From Anaerolineae bacterium (GTDB lineage: Bacteria; Chloroflexota; Anaerolineae; Aggregatilineales; Phototrophicaceae), in the NCBI GenBank assembly GCA_022823165.1, contig JAJDXR010000086.1:1-64000 (forward strand): DNA of 64,000 bases, given 5' to 3'. The notes beneath the pieces were generated by a model. That model had not been told where the DNA came from and made no database searches. It saw nothing but the letters and a program-made list of their open reading frames with translations. A program made the position numbers and the translations under genes. Shown one piece after another: positions 44,845-53,857 of the stretch (position 1 is its first letter; the number at the start of each line of letters is the position of its first letter).

Positions 44845-45987
44845 ATGTCGCGGATATTTGCGAAGCGAACGATAGCGCTGCTGATTGCCGGAGGAGCCAT
44901 TGCGCTGGCCGCATTCGGCTGGTTCAGCGATTCAATGATGGCGGGACCCACTGCCGGCTGGAAGACCGATTTCAGCAAGTCCATCATCGACCTGGACGAG
45001 GTCATATCCGGCGGTGTGCCGCGCGATGGCATCCCGCCGATTGACAATCCGCGCTTCCAGCCGGTGGCGAGCGTGTACCACCTGTCCGCCAATTCGCCTG
45101 TGGTCGCGATCAATGTCGACGGCGATGCGCGCGCCTACCCCCTGGAAGTGCTGACGCGCCATGAAATCGTCAACGATGTCGCAGGCGGAATCCCGGTCGC
45201 GGTAACCTTCTGCCCGCTCTGCAACAGCGCCTTGGTCTATGACCGGCGCGTCGATAGCGAAACGCTGCGCTTCGGCGTCTCCGGCAACTTGCGCAACAGC
45301 GACCTCATCATGTGGGATGACGCGACCGAATCCTGGTGGCAGCAGCTAACCGGCTACGCCATCGTCGGCGAGCACACCGGTCGGCGGTTGGAATTCGTGA
45401 AGTCGCAGATGATCAGTTTCGCCGTCTTCCGCGAGCGCTATCCCGCTGGCAGAGTCCTGCAAGGTCCCCTGGGCGCTTACGGCCGAAATCCCTACGCCGG
45501 TTACGACAGCAGCGCCGACCCCTTCCTCTTCCGCGGCGCGCCTGACGATCGGCTGCATGCGACCGAACGTGTGCTGGGCGCTGAAGTGGCTGAGCGGCCG
45601 GTGGCCTACAGTTACCCGCGCCTGCGGCGGGCGCGGGTCATCAACGACCGGGTTGGCGATGTCGATATCGTCGTCTTCTGGCAGTCGGGCGCCGTCAGCG
45701 CGCTGGATCAAAGCGACATCGACTCTTCGCGTGATGTCGGCATGGCGCTGATGTTTGAACGGCGGCTGGATAAGCGCCAGACGCTGAGTTTCTTCCACGA
45801 CGGCGGCGGCTTCATCGACTACGAAACCGGCAGCCGCTGGAATATCCTGGGCGAAGCCACTGAGGGCCCCTTGGCTGGGACGACCTTGCGGCAGGCGCAT
45901 GCCGCCACCCACTTCTGGTTCGCCTGGGCCGCTTTTCACCCGGCCACGCTGTTGGACGGCCAAGCCTCGAAGCGCACTGCTGGATGA
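44845..45987 (+). CDS. DUF3179 protein, copy 2
   Basis: A 380-aa second DUF3179 paralogue with an N-terminal membrane segment (TIALLIAGGAIALAAFGWF). The core repeats those of its neighbours: DGIPPIDNPRF, VNVDGDARAYPLEVLTRHEI-like segments, VTFCPLCNSALVYDR (CPLC at about 122-125), GVSGNLRNSDLIMWDD and HFWFAWAAFHPATL. An AGGAGG Shine-Dalgarno site lies before ATG 44845. It begins 73 bp after copy 1. The divergence among the copies suggests an old duplication with different partners or substrates. Confidence 0.88.
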   Translation: MSRIFAKRTIALLIAGGAIALAAFGWFSDSMMAGPTAGWKTDFSKSIIDLDEVISGGVPRDGIPPIDNPRFQPVASVYHLSANSPVVAINVDGDARAYPLEVLTRHEIVNDVAGGIPVAVTFCPLCNSALVYDRRVDSETLRFGVSGNLRNSDLIMWDDATESWWQQLTGYAIVGEHTGRRLEFVKSQMISFAVFRERYPAGRVLQGPLGAYGRNPYAGYDSSADPFLFRGAPDDRLHATERVLGAEVAERPVAYSYPRLRRARVINDRVGDVDIVVFWQSGAVSALDQSDIDSSRDVGMALMFERRLDKRQTLSFFHDGGGFIDYETGSRWNILGEATEGPLAGTTLRQAHAATHFWFAWAAFHPATLLDGQASKRTAG

Positions 45988-46145
45988 CTACGGCGACTCG
46001 GCTGGGCCCGGTCCAACAAGTTCTGATTAAGCGCAGTGGCCAAGCGTAACGCATTCGTAAGGCGAGCGCGCTACTATGGGCGAAACGGAATAGAGTCGCC
46101 CAGTCGGCGGCCTCGATTCCACAGACTAACGCAAAGGACTACAAG

Positions 46146-47855
46146 ATGTATCAAAGACTCGGAACTATCGCCCTGGCCTTAGTGCTCACGCTGTTGCCGG
46201 CCGTCTCTCTGGCGCAGCTAAGCTGCGATGATCCACCCGCCCCCTTCAATGACGAAGCGCTGCTGGCCAATTGGCGGAATGTCTGGAATCTCACCGATGT
46301 CTGCAAGAGCGTGGAAGGCGTCTTCTACGAAATCATGTCGGGCGGGGTCGGGCGCGATGGCATCCCGCCCATCGACAATCCGCGCTTTGACGATCTGACC
46401 ACAGCCGACCAGTGGCTGCAAGCCAGCTCGCCGGTCATCGCGCTGGAAATCGACGGCATCGCGCGCGCCTACCCGCTGGCGATTTTGACTCGCCACGAGA
46501 TCGCCAACGATGTCATCGGCGAGACACCAGTGGCCGTGACCTTCTGCCCGCTCTGCAACAGCGCCATCGTCTTCGACCGGCGCGTCGGCGGCGACACCCT
46601 GCGCTTCGGCGTCAGCGGCCTGCTGCGCAACAGCGATCTGATCATGTGGGACGATCTGACACAGTCGCTGTGGCAGCAATTGACCGGCGAGGGCATCGTG
46701 GGAAGCTACACGGGAACGCTGCTCGATATCGTGCCGTCGCAACTGGTCGGTTACGGCGCCTTCAAAGCGCAGTATCCGGGGGGCGAAGTGCTGTCCACGC
46801 AGGGACGCTTCTACGGCAGCAATCCCTACGTCAACTACGACAGCAGCCCGCGGCCCTTCCTGTTCATGGGCGCGCCTGACGGACGACTGATGGCGACCGA
46901 GCGGGTACTGGGCGCTGCTATCGGCGAAACCAGCGTGGCCTATCCCTTCTCAGCCCTGGCGGAAGCGGTCGTCATCAATGACTCGCTGGCCGGGCGCGAC
47001 CTGGTGGCCATCTGGCAGCCGGGCGCCGTCAGCGCGCTGGACGCCGCCAGCATAGACCAATCGCGCGATGTGGGCATGGCGGCGCTCTTCGAGCGCCAGG
47101 TCGAGGGGCGGACGCTCACCTTCCAGGTCGAAGACGGCAATATCATCGACGCCGAGACCGGCAGCGTCTGGAATATCTTCGGCAGCGCCACCGCCGGCGG
47201 CCTGGCCGGGACGCAGCTGAGAGCGATCAACGCCTTCCCGCATTTCTGGTTCGCCTGGGCGGCATTCTATCCCGATACGCTGCTCTATGGCTATCAACCG
47301 CCGAGCGCGGAAACGATGGCGCGGCTGGACTTGGATCCGATCCTGGGCGACCCGGACGCGCCCGTCACCCTGATCGAATACGGCGCTTATGGCTGCCACG
47401 CCTGCAAATACTGGCACGAGCAGGGCATCGTCGAAGAATTGCTGGCGGAGTTTGACGGGCAGGTCAATTTCGTCTACCGCGATATTCCCATCATCGTGCC
47501 GCCTTACAGCCAGCGCGCGGCCGAAGTGGCGCAGTGCGCGCTTGACCAGGGCAACGAGCAATTCTGGACCATGCACGACGCCATTTACCGGCGGGCTGAG
47601 CAAGGCAAAGCCAGCGCCGAAGCCTTGATTCAGCTGGGCGGCGAGGCCGGCCTGGATGCGGCGGCGCTGCGCAGCTGCTACGATGCCGGCACACATGTGG
47701 CGACTGTGAGCTTCGATCAGGACCGTGGCGCGGCGCTCGGCATACGCAGCACACCGACCTTCGTTGTCGGCGGCCAGCCAATCGCCAGCGCCGATCCGGA
47801 TACGCTGCGGCAAGCGCTGCAAGCTGAACTGGACAAGCTGAATAGCCAGGGATAA
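46146..47855 (+). CDS. DUF3179 - DsbA-like thioredoxin fusion protein, copy 3
   Basis: 569 aa. The signal peptide ends VSLAQ. Residues about 40-380 form a DUF3179 domain (DGIPPIDNPRFDDL, VTFCPLCNSAIVFDR with CPLC near 133-136, GVSGLLRNSDLIMWDD, HFWFAWAAFYPDTL). Residues about 395-569 form a DsbA/DSBA-like thioredoxin domain: DPDAPVTLIEYGAYGC, the active site C417-H-A-C420, the helical insert, and the cis-proline loop GIRSTPTFVVGG. Such Dsb domains make or swap disulfides outside the cytoplasm. The fusion ties DUF3179 to thiol-disulfide chemistry. It is the last gene of the three-copy array. Confidence 0.88.
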   Translation: MYQRLGTIALALVLTLLPAVSLAQLSCDDPPAPFNDEALLANWRNVWNLTDVCKSVEGVFYEIMSGGVGRDGIPPIDNPRFDDLTTADQWLQASSPVIALEIDGIARAYPLAILTRHEIANDVIGETPVAVTFCPLCNSAIVFDRRVGGDTLRFGVSGLLRNSDLIMWDDLTQSLWQQLTGEGIVGSYTGTLLDIVPSQLVGYGAFKAQYPGGEVLSTQGRFYGSNPYVNYDSSPRPFLFMGAPDGRLMATERVLGAAIGETSVAYPFSALAEAVVINDSLAGRDLVAIWQPGAVSALDAASIDQSRDVGMAALFERQVEGRTLTFQVEDGNIIDAETGSVWNIFGSATAGGLAGTQLRAINAFPHFWFAWAAFYPDTLLYGYQPPSAETMARLDLDPILGDPDAPVTLIEYGAYGCHACKYWHEQGIVEELLAEFDGQVNFVYRDIPIIVPPYSQRAAEVAQCALDQGNEQFWTMHDAIYRRAEQGKASAEALIQLGGEAGLDAAALRSCYDAGTHVATVSFDQDRGAALGIRSTPTFVVGGQPIASADPDTLRQALQAELDKLNSQG

Positions 47856-47870
47856 CAGGGAAAACGTTCG

Positions 47871-47896
47871 CCCCTCCCACATTGTCTGCGGGAGGG
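47871..47896. terminator. Hairpin between convergent genes
   Basis: CCCTCCC (47872-47878) pairs with GGGAGGG (47890-47896) between the ends of the DUF3179-Dsb gene and the ABC ATPase gene. It has no T-run, so its termination role is uncertain. Confidence 0.4.
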
Positions 47897-47908
47897 ACAA
47901 TGCTCTGG

Positions 47909-48679
47909 CTACAAAATCTGGTCGAGGAATTCCTGCGTACGCGGATGATGCACGATATCGGGGCTGAAGAAATTCTCCGGCGGCCCCTCCTCCACGATGC
48001 GGCCCATGTCCATGAAGATGACGCGGTCGGCCACTTCACGGGCGAAACCCATCTCATGCGTGACCACCAACATAGTCATGCCGGTGCGCGCCAGCTCTTT
48101 CATCACATCAAGCACTTCCTTGATCATCTCCGGGTCGAGCGCCGAAGTCGGCTCATCGAAGAGCATGATCTTGGGCTCCATCGCCAATGCCCGCGCGATG
48201 GCTACCCGCTGCTGCTGCCCGCCGGATAGCTGCCCCGGATACTTGAAGGCTTGCTCCGGGATCTCCACCCGCTCCAGCAATTCCATCGCCCGCTGCTCGG
48301 CTTTGTCGCGCGCCCAGTGGCGCACTTTCATCGGCGCCAGCGTGATATTGTCCATGACCGTCAGGTGCGGGAAGAGGTTAAACTGCTGGAAGACCATGCC
48401 GGTTTCGCGGCGGATCTCGGCGATATTCTGCACATCATGGCTCAGTTCAATTCCGTTGACAACGATGCGGCCGTCTTGATGCTCTTCGAGACGATTGATG
48501 CAGCGGATCAAGGTGGACTTGCCCGAGCCGGAGGGCCCGATGATGACCAGCACTTCCTGGGGCATCACTTCCAGCGATATATTGCGCAAGACGTGGAAGT
48601 CGCCGAACCACTTGTTCATTTCGCTGCAAATGATAATCGGCTCGTCGCCCGCCATGACTTGCTGATTAAGATCTTCCAT
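47909..48679 (-). CDS. aapP: Amino-acid ABC transporter ATP-binding protein (AapP/GlnQ type)
   Basis: A 256-aa ATPase of the polar amino-acid uptake family. Walker [10 protein letters not shown] (about residues 51-59), Q-loop [13 protein letters not shown], signature [15 protein letters not shown], Walker [14 protein letters not shown], and the switch His in [18 protein letters not shown] are all normal. It energises uptake through the two permeases encoded just upstream on this strand. It is the last gene of the run 54895 to 47909, 39 bp after the second permease. Confidence 0.95.
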   Translation of the reverse strand: MEDLNQQVMAGDEPIIICSEMNKWFGDFHVLRNISLEVMPQEVLVIIGPSGSGKSTLIRCINRLEEHQDGRIVVNGIELSHDVQNIAEIRRETGMVFQQFNLFPHLTVMDNITLAPMKVRHWARDKAEQRAMELLERVEIPEQAFKYPGQLSGGQQQRVAIARALAMEPKIMLFDEPTSALDPEMIKEVLDVMKELARTGMTMLVVTHEMGFAREVADRVIFMDMGRIVEEGPPENFFSPDIVHHPRTQEFLDQIL

Positions 48680-48718
48680 AAGAACCTCCGATGTTCCGCC
48701 AGGGCGGCTGGATCAAGC

Positions 48719-51700
48719 TCACAGTTGCTGCGCGCGAATCGCGCCCGAGCCGGTCGCCTCGATCCTGCGGCTGATGTAAGACATGATGTAGCTAAAGACG
48801 AAGAACAAGATCGCCACGTACAGAAATGTCTCTTGCCGCCGACCCAGGAATTCCGGCTGGGCGACCACGCGATTGGCGATGCCAACAATCTCCGCCAAGC
48901 CGACGATAAAGACCAGCGAGGTGTCCTTGAACAAAGAGATGAATTGGCCGACCAGCGCCGGGATAACCGCGCGCAAGGCTTGCGGCAGCAGAATGTAGAG
49001 CGTCGTCTGCCATGCGGACAAGCCCACGGCCTGCGCCGCTTCCGTTTGCCCGCGGTCGAGCGACTGCAAGCCGCCGCGGACATTTTCCGCCAGGTAAGCG
49101 GCGCTAAACATGGTGATGCCCACCCAGGCGCGCACGGCGTTTTCGATGGAGGCCAGGGTCGGGTCAACCAGCGGCACCATCAGCACAGCCAGGAAGAGCA
49201 CCGTAATCAGCGGAACGCCGCGCACCACCTCAATGTATAGGATGCAGGCGTACTTCACGACGGGCAGATTGCTGCGCCGCCCCAGCGCCAGCGCCAGACC
49301 GATGGGGAAGGAGGCGCCGACGCCCAGGATTGTCAACTGCATGGTCAGCATCAAGCCGCCCCAGATGCGCTTGTCCGACAGCGGCAGCAATTCCTGCGGC
49401 GAAGTCTGCAGTATGCCTTGCGCGTCCAGGCCCGCAATAAAGCTCGGCAAGAAGAGCAGAGCCGCCAGCCAGGCCGCCGCCGCCGCCAGCATGCCCTCGA
49501 CCGGGTAGCGCTGGAACAAGGGACCGCGCTTCATGTCTTCAACTTTTTTAGGCTCAGCTTGCGCCCTTTCGCCGCGCTTGAAACTCAGCGCGCCAGCCAC
49601 CAGCCATAACAGGAAATACAGGCTTGACCAGCGGTCGACCTGGGTCCAGGTCTGCATCCACAAGAAAGTCAGCAGCAGCAAACCGATGATGATGCGGTTG
49701 GAGCTCCAGCGCGTCGCCCCGCTGAAAAACATCCAAGCCAGCCATAGAATAATCGCCAGGCCAGCCAGCAGCATCGCGGAGCCGTCCGCGTCTTCGGCGA
49801 GCGTGTTGGTATCCACAAATAAGAACAGGAATACGATGCAAGCAATCAGATAGCCGTAGCGCTTCAAGTTAAAATCCAGGCTGCTTTTGAGCGCGGCGCC
49901 GCGTTGACCCGCGAAGACGCCGACCGCGGCGATGGCCAGCCAAATTATGACCGAGCCGACCGCTTCGCTATTCCAGCCGTCCCATACCAGATTAACCACG
50001 AAGGACTGTATGATCTGGGCGAAGAAGCCGCCGATCAACAAGGCATAACCCAGCGCATTGCGATAATTCAAGCCGATGAAATACATCAGCAGCAGCCAGA
50101 CCAGGCCCCCGACTATGCTGCCCAGCGCGCCGCCGGAGAGACCGTGGACGCCTGACACCATCAGGTACATAACGAATGGGAAAGCGCCCCAGCCGTACAT
50201 CAGCAGGCGGCTGAGCGAGCCTTCGGCCTCTTCTCCCGGATTGGCGCCGTTCAGCCAATTTTCAATGCGGCGCGCCAGATACACCACGCCGGCGGCGGCC
50301 GCAATCTTGAGCGCGGTGGCCGGCGCGCCCTGAATCGCGCCTTGGCCGTCCAGCAGGGCGAAATACGCCAGCAAGACCAGCAGCGGCGTCGTGGACCAAG
50401 CCAGCACCATCAAGCGGCTGTCGCGGCTGTTGAAGATGGAGTTTTCGCCGGACATATGCGCCAGCGCGCGCCCCAGGACGAATCCCCAGGTCAGCGTGAT
50501 AAAGAAGGGCAGCAGCAGCCGCTCGACCTGTTCGAAAAACGGCGGGATGAAGTGCGCCAGATAGGTCTGCCAGTCGCGCAGGCCGCGGAATTGATTGTCG
50601 ATCAAGACGACGAAGGACGCGCTCTTGCCATTGATTTCCGGCCGGTTCTCGCTGATGACCAGTTCGTTATCGGTCAGGCGCGCAAAGCGAGATTCGGTCG
50701 CGCTCAGCGTACGCTCGACAATGGGATGTATACCGTCCGCCGCCAGAATGGCCGTGCCGGTCTCGCCGTCCGCGGCGTCTTTGGACAAGATGTACCAGCC
50801 CTCCGCCGGGATTGTGAAGCTGACGCTGTCGCCGGCGTCGCTGAGCTGCGCTTCCGCCAGCACCGCATAAGTCTGCGCATCGCGGATGGCCACCGACATG
50901 GGGGTTTGCCCCAGCTGATACAGGTCAAGCACCGACTGCGGCGTTAGCAGGCGCACCCACATATCGCGCAGGAAGGCGGCTTCACGCGGCAGCGGCTCGA
51001 TCAATTCTTCATCGTCGTCGCTCTGATCTTGCTCGCCGATCAAGTCTTCCGCAAGCTGCGTGACCAGCAATTCACCCAAATCTTCCAGCTGTTCGCTCGC
51101 CAGCGTGACGGCGCCGAGTTCAGCGATGCCATCGTGCAAGCCGCCCGGCACGCGATCGGTCATGGACAAATTCGTCAAGCCGTCCTCGACCGCTTCCAGA
51201 GCCGCCAGAATCGCCTCTGCGCGCGGATCCAGTCCGCGGGCGGCGCCTTCCAGCCGTCCCAGCCAGAGTCGCAAATCGGCCACGGCGCTGTCATTCGAGG
51301 TCAGGCGGTCGCTGATGGAATCGACATACTGCGCGGTAGAAGCCAGCATATCGTTGGTGCGCGTAAAGGTACGGATATTGAGCCGTGTGCGTTCTTCCAG
51401 CCCCTCGGTCAATTCGCCGCTGATCATGCGGTCAAAGGTCGCGCCGGTTTTTGCCTGCTGCGCCAGCCGATTTTGCGCGGCGTTGGCCAAGGCATTGGTG
51501 ACGCGGTCGGAAAAACCGGCCAGCCTACTCAGCGTCTCAATATCGGCCACTTCATCCAGCGCCAGACGCAGCGACACCGTTTCGCCGGCCTGGGCGATGA
51601 AAGCCAGATCGCGCTGCGGCGTCAAGGTGGAGGCGCGGTCGACGATTTCGACATTGCCGGCGGTAAAATACGAGAGCGGCTGCGGAATCAGGGCGTCGAT

Positions 51701-52120
51701 GATCGGCGGCAGCAGCGCCAGCAGCGCCAGCAAAGTCAGAGAAACGCCCGCCAGCATCGGCCAGGAGCGGCGCGCCCAAGCCGCCAGACTGGCGCCGGTC
51801 AACAAGGCGGAAAGCAGCACGGTCAAAGCCAAGCGCCACTCAAACTCCGGTTCGAAAGATTCCATCATGAAGAGGCGCTGATTGTTGATGATGGCGAACC
51901 AGTTGGCGCTGCGGATGGACCAGTCAAAAAAGCCGTAAACCAGCGCCAGCACCAGCAGCGACGACAGTATCGTAACGACGACATCGGCTGGCGAGCCGAA
52001 AAGATTCTGCCGCAGCCAGCCGACCAGACCGACTTCAAGCGTGGGCGGCGGCAGCGAGCCTTCGTCCTGCGAATGGATAATCGTTTGCCTGGCGTCCGCG
52101 TTTCGCTGTTCCGACATCAA
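48719..52120 (-). CDS. aapM: Very long amino-acid ABC transporter permease (AapM-like C-terminus)
   Basis: 1133 aa, about three times the normal permease size. The C-terminal third (about 900-1130) is a polar amino-acid ABC permease domain: GGLMLTMQLTILGVGASFPI, VVRGVPLITVLFLAV, AYLAENVRGGLQSLDRGQTE (the EAA-loop region) and PQALRAVIPALVGQF. The N-terminal 890 residues hold membrane segments near 35-55 and 90-135, a large soluble, acidic, partly helical domain (about 145-520), then about ten more hydrophobic segments (about 525-900). A DEE/acidic stretch lies near 370. It overlaps no gene and follows the first permease by 4 bp. The extra region is of unknown role and may sense substrate. Confidence 0.85.
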   Translation of the reverse strand: MMSEQRNADARQTIIHSQDEGSLPPPTLEVGLVGWLRQNLFGSPADVVVTILSSLLVLALVYGFFDWSIRSANWFAIINNQRLFMMESFEPEFEWRLALTVLLSALLTGASLAAWARRSWPMLAGVSLTLLALLALLPPIIDALIPQPLSYFTAGNVEIVDRASTLTPQRDLAFIAQAGETVSLRLALDEVADIETLSRLAGFSDRVTNALANAAQNRLAQQAKTGATFDRMISGELTEGLEERTRLNIRTFTRTNDMLASTAQYVDSISDRLTSNDSAVADLRLWLGRLEGAARGLDPRAEAILAALEAVEDGLTNLSMTDRVPGGLHDGIAELGAVTLASEQLEDLGELLVTQLAEDLIGEQDQSDDDEELIEPLPREAAFLRDMWVRLLTPQSVLDLYQLGQTPMSVAIRDAQTYAVLAEAQLSDAGDSVSFTIPAEGWYILSKDAADGETGTAILAADGIHPIVERTLSATESRFARLTDNELVISENRPEINGKSASFVVLIDNQFRGLRDWQTYLAHFIPPFFEQVERLLLPFFITLTWGFVLGRALAHMSGENSIFNSRDSRLMVLAWSTTPLLVLLAYFALLDGQGAIQGAPATALKIAAAAGVVYLARRIENWLNGANPGEEAEGSLSRLLMYGWGAFPFVMYLMVSGVHGLSGGALGSIVGGLVWLLLMYFIGLNYRNALGYALLIGGFFAQIIQSFVVNLVWDGWNSEAVGSVIIWLAIAAVGVFAGQRGAALKSSLDFNLKRYGYLIACIVFLFLFVDTNTLAEDADGSAMLLAGLAIILWLAWMFFSGATRWSSNRIIIGLLLLTFLWMQTWTQVDRWSSLYFLLWLVAGALSFKRGERAQAEPKKVEDMKRGPLFQRYPVEGMLAAAAAWLAALLFLPSFIAGLDAQGILQTSPQELLPLSDKRIWGGLMLTMQLTILGVGASFPIGLALALGRRSNLPVVKYACILYIEVVRGVPLITVLFLAVLMVPLVDPTLASIENAVRAWVGITMFSAAYLAENVRGGLQSLDRGQTEAAQAVGLSAWQTTLYILLPQALRAVIPALVGQFISLFKDTSLVFIVGLAEIVGIANRVVAQPEFLGRRQETFLYVAILFFVFSYIMSYISRRIEATGSGAIRAQQL

Positions 52121-52124
52121 GCGC

Positions 52125-53669
52125 CTACCTCGTCACCAACTGGAAGCGCTGGTTGACCAAATTCATGCCCAAAGAAATAAGCAGGCTGATAAACAAGTAG
52201 GCCAGCAAGACCATCAAGATGCCGGTCACCGACTGCCCCGACTGATTGATGATCGTGTTGGTCACCTGGTAAATATCGGTATATGAGACCGCAATCGCCA
52301 GGCTCGAGTTCTTAGACAGATTGAGAAATTGATTGCCCAGCGGCGGGATAATCACGCGCAGAGCCTGCGGCAAGACGATCAATCGCAGCATGTCCCCCTG
52401 CGAGAGGCCCAGGGCGCGCGATGCTTCCAGCTGACCCTTGGGCACAGCCTGGATGCCGGCGCGCACGATTTCGGCAATAAATGCGGATGTATAGATGACC
52501 AGGCCCAGGAAGACCGCCAAATACGAAGGCGAGATTTCGATGCCGGTCTCGATGTTGCGGCCGCGGCGATCAAGCGTCGGCGGCCGGTACATGAGCGGCT
52601 GGCGCGTATATTCCAGTTCTTGCTCAATCGTCAACAGGCCCGACTCAAAGGCGTCGTCATAGGGCATCTCGACGAACTCTCCGCTGTCCTCGTCAAAGAC
52701 GGGGATGACGGCTGGCGTGGGGCGCATGCCAATGATCAACCAGCCCAGCAGCGTGAAACCGGCGAAGGTCAGCAGCGCGTAACGCGTCTTGGGGATGGGC
52801 TTGCCGGTCGTCTCCGTGATAAAGCCGAAGTAGCGCGACAAAGCCATGGCGACCACCGCTCCCAGCACGACGAAGACCATCCAGACGGCGAAGAGCGACG
52901 AGGGAATCAACTCGAATATCGCCACGCCTTTGATGCTGATATAGATGCCGGGCCGGAATTCTATCGGCGTACCGGCGCCCACGACTACGAGACCAAGCAA
53001 ATTCGCCAGCACAACTACGGCAATGCTGGCTTGCCGCAGGCCGTTGCGCCAGGCGGGCCGGCGCATGGAACTGCTGGCCTGCCAGATGACCAGAATCACG
53101 AACAAGGAAAGCGCGTATTGCATCAAGGGCAGGCTGCGGATGCCCTCTTGCGGGAAAGCAATCGATTCCTGCTGCTGTGGCAAGGCAAATATGACGATGA
53201 AAAACCAGGCGAAGATCTGCAGCAGGATGGGCGTGTTGCGCAGCACTTCCACATAAGCGCGCGAAATCGTGCGCAAAAGGAAGTTTCGGCTTAACAGGAA
53301 GATGCCAACCATGATGCCGAGCACGGTGGTCGCTACCAAGCCGAACAAAACGACGCGAATCGTATTGATGAAACCGACGCGGAAGGCGTCAATGTAGCGG
53401 TCGTTTGAACTGTAACTGCCGGAGTCAGCGATATCGAAGCCGGCGCGATTCTGCAAGAATTCGAAATTCGGCGACTGATTGGTGGATTCCAGCGCCGTGT
53501 TGATGCGGGTCTGCAAGTTGTTGAGGACGAGCACGACTATGGCGACGAAGATGATCTGCGCGATACCCTGAAGGATACGGCCATCGCGAAAAATCGCTGG
53601 CAGCAGGTTCTCTTGCGCTGTAGCGTCCGCGCTTCTCTCCACGGGCTGGCTTTCAAGCATTAAAAACAT
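52125..53669 (-). CDS. aapQ: Amino-acid ABC transporter permease (AapQ-like)
   Basis: A 514-aa permease of the general L-amino-acid/His-Glu-Gln-Arg family. It has the split form of AapQ: an N-terminal part with GFINTIRVVLFGLVATTVLG and VEVLRNTPILLQIFAWFFIV, a central insertion with extra membrane segments, and a C-terminal part with SAFIAEIVRAGIQAVPKGQ and LEASRALGLSQGDMLRLIVLPQALRVIIPPLGNQ. The inserted segment makes it longer than usual (about 400 aa). It pairs with the long AapM-like permease to form the channel. It has its own promoter-like box (TATAGT, 53690-53695). Confidence 0.9.
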   Translation of the reverse strand: MFLMLESQPVERSADATAQENLLPAIFRDGRILQGIAQIIFVAIVVLVLNNLQTRINTALESTNQSPNFEFLQNRAGFDIADSGSYSSNDRYIDAFRVGFINTIRVVLFGLVATTVLGIMVGIFLLSRNFLLRTISRAYVEVLRNTPILLQIFAWFFIVIFALPQQQESIAFPQEGIRSLPLMQYALSLFVILVIWQASSSMRRPAWRNGLRQASIAVVVLANLLGLVVVGAGTPIEFRPGIYISIKGVAIFELIPSSLFAVWMVFVVLGAVVAMALSRYFGFITETTGKPIPKTRYALLTFAGFTLLGWLIIGMRPTPAVIPVFDEDSGEFVEMPYDDAFESGLLTIEQELEYTRQPLMYRPPTLDRRGRNIETGIEISPSYLAVFLGLVIYTSAFIAEIVRAGIQAVPKGQLEASRALGLSQGDMLRLIVLPQALRVIIPPLGNQFLNLSKNSSLAIAVSYTDIYQVTNTIINQSGQSVTGILMVLLAYLFISLLISLGMNLVNQRFQLVTR

Positions 53670-53687
53670 CCTTGAGTCGAGCCAAAG

Positions 53688-53700
53688 CTACTATAGCCCA
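53688..53700 (-). promoter_or_regulatory. Likely -10 box before the permease genes
   Basis: On the minus strand, TGGGCTATAGT (TATAGT at 53690-53695) lies about 20 bp before the aapQ start, downstream of the terminator that follows the binding-protein gene. It would allow separate permease transcription. Confidence 0.4.
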
Positions 53701-53782
53701 TATTGTATAGAATCTGCCAGGAACTGACAAATCACACTCAGGCGTCGGGCAATTGAGGCCGCGCTGGCAGGCGAGGCCGAGC

Positions 53783-53818
53783 AAAAAAAGAGGCGCGCCA
53801 TCAGTTTAATGGCGCGCC
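53783..53818 (-). terminator. Rho-independent terminator after the binding-protein gene
   Basis: GGCGCGCCAT (53818-53809) and ATGGCGCGCC (53801-53792) form a perfect 10-bp stem with a 7-nt loop, followed by a T-rich run (TCTTTTTTTG) on the minus strand. It lies between aapJ and the permeases, which should keep the binding protein more abundant than the membrane parts. Confidence 0.88.
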
Positions 53819-53857
53819 ACGATATTGTGTCGCTTGGCAGTGGCGGTGGACTTCGGT

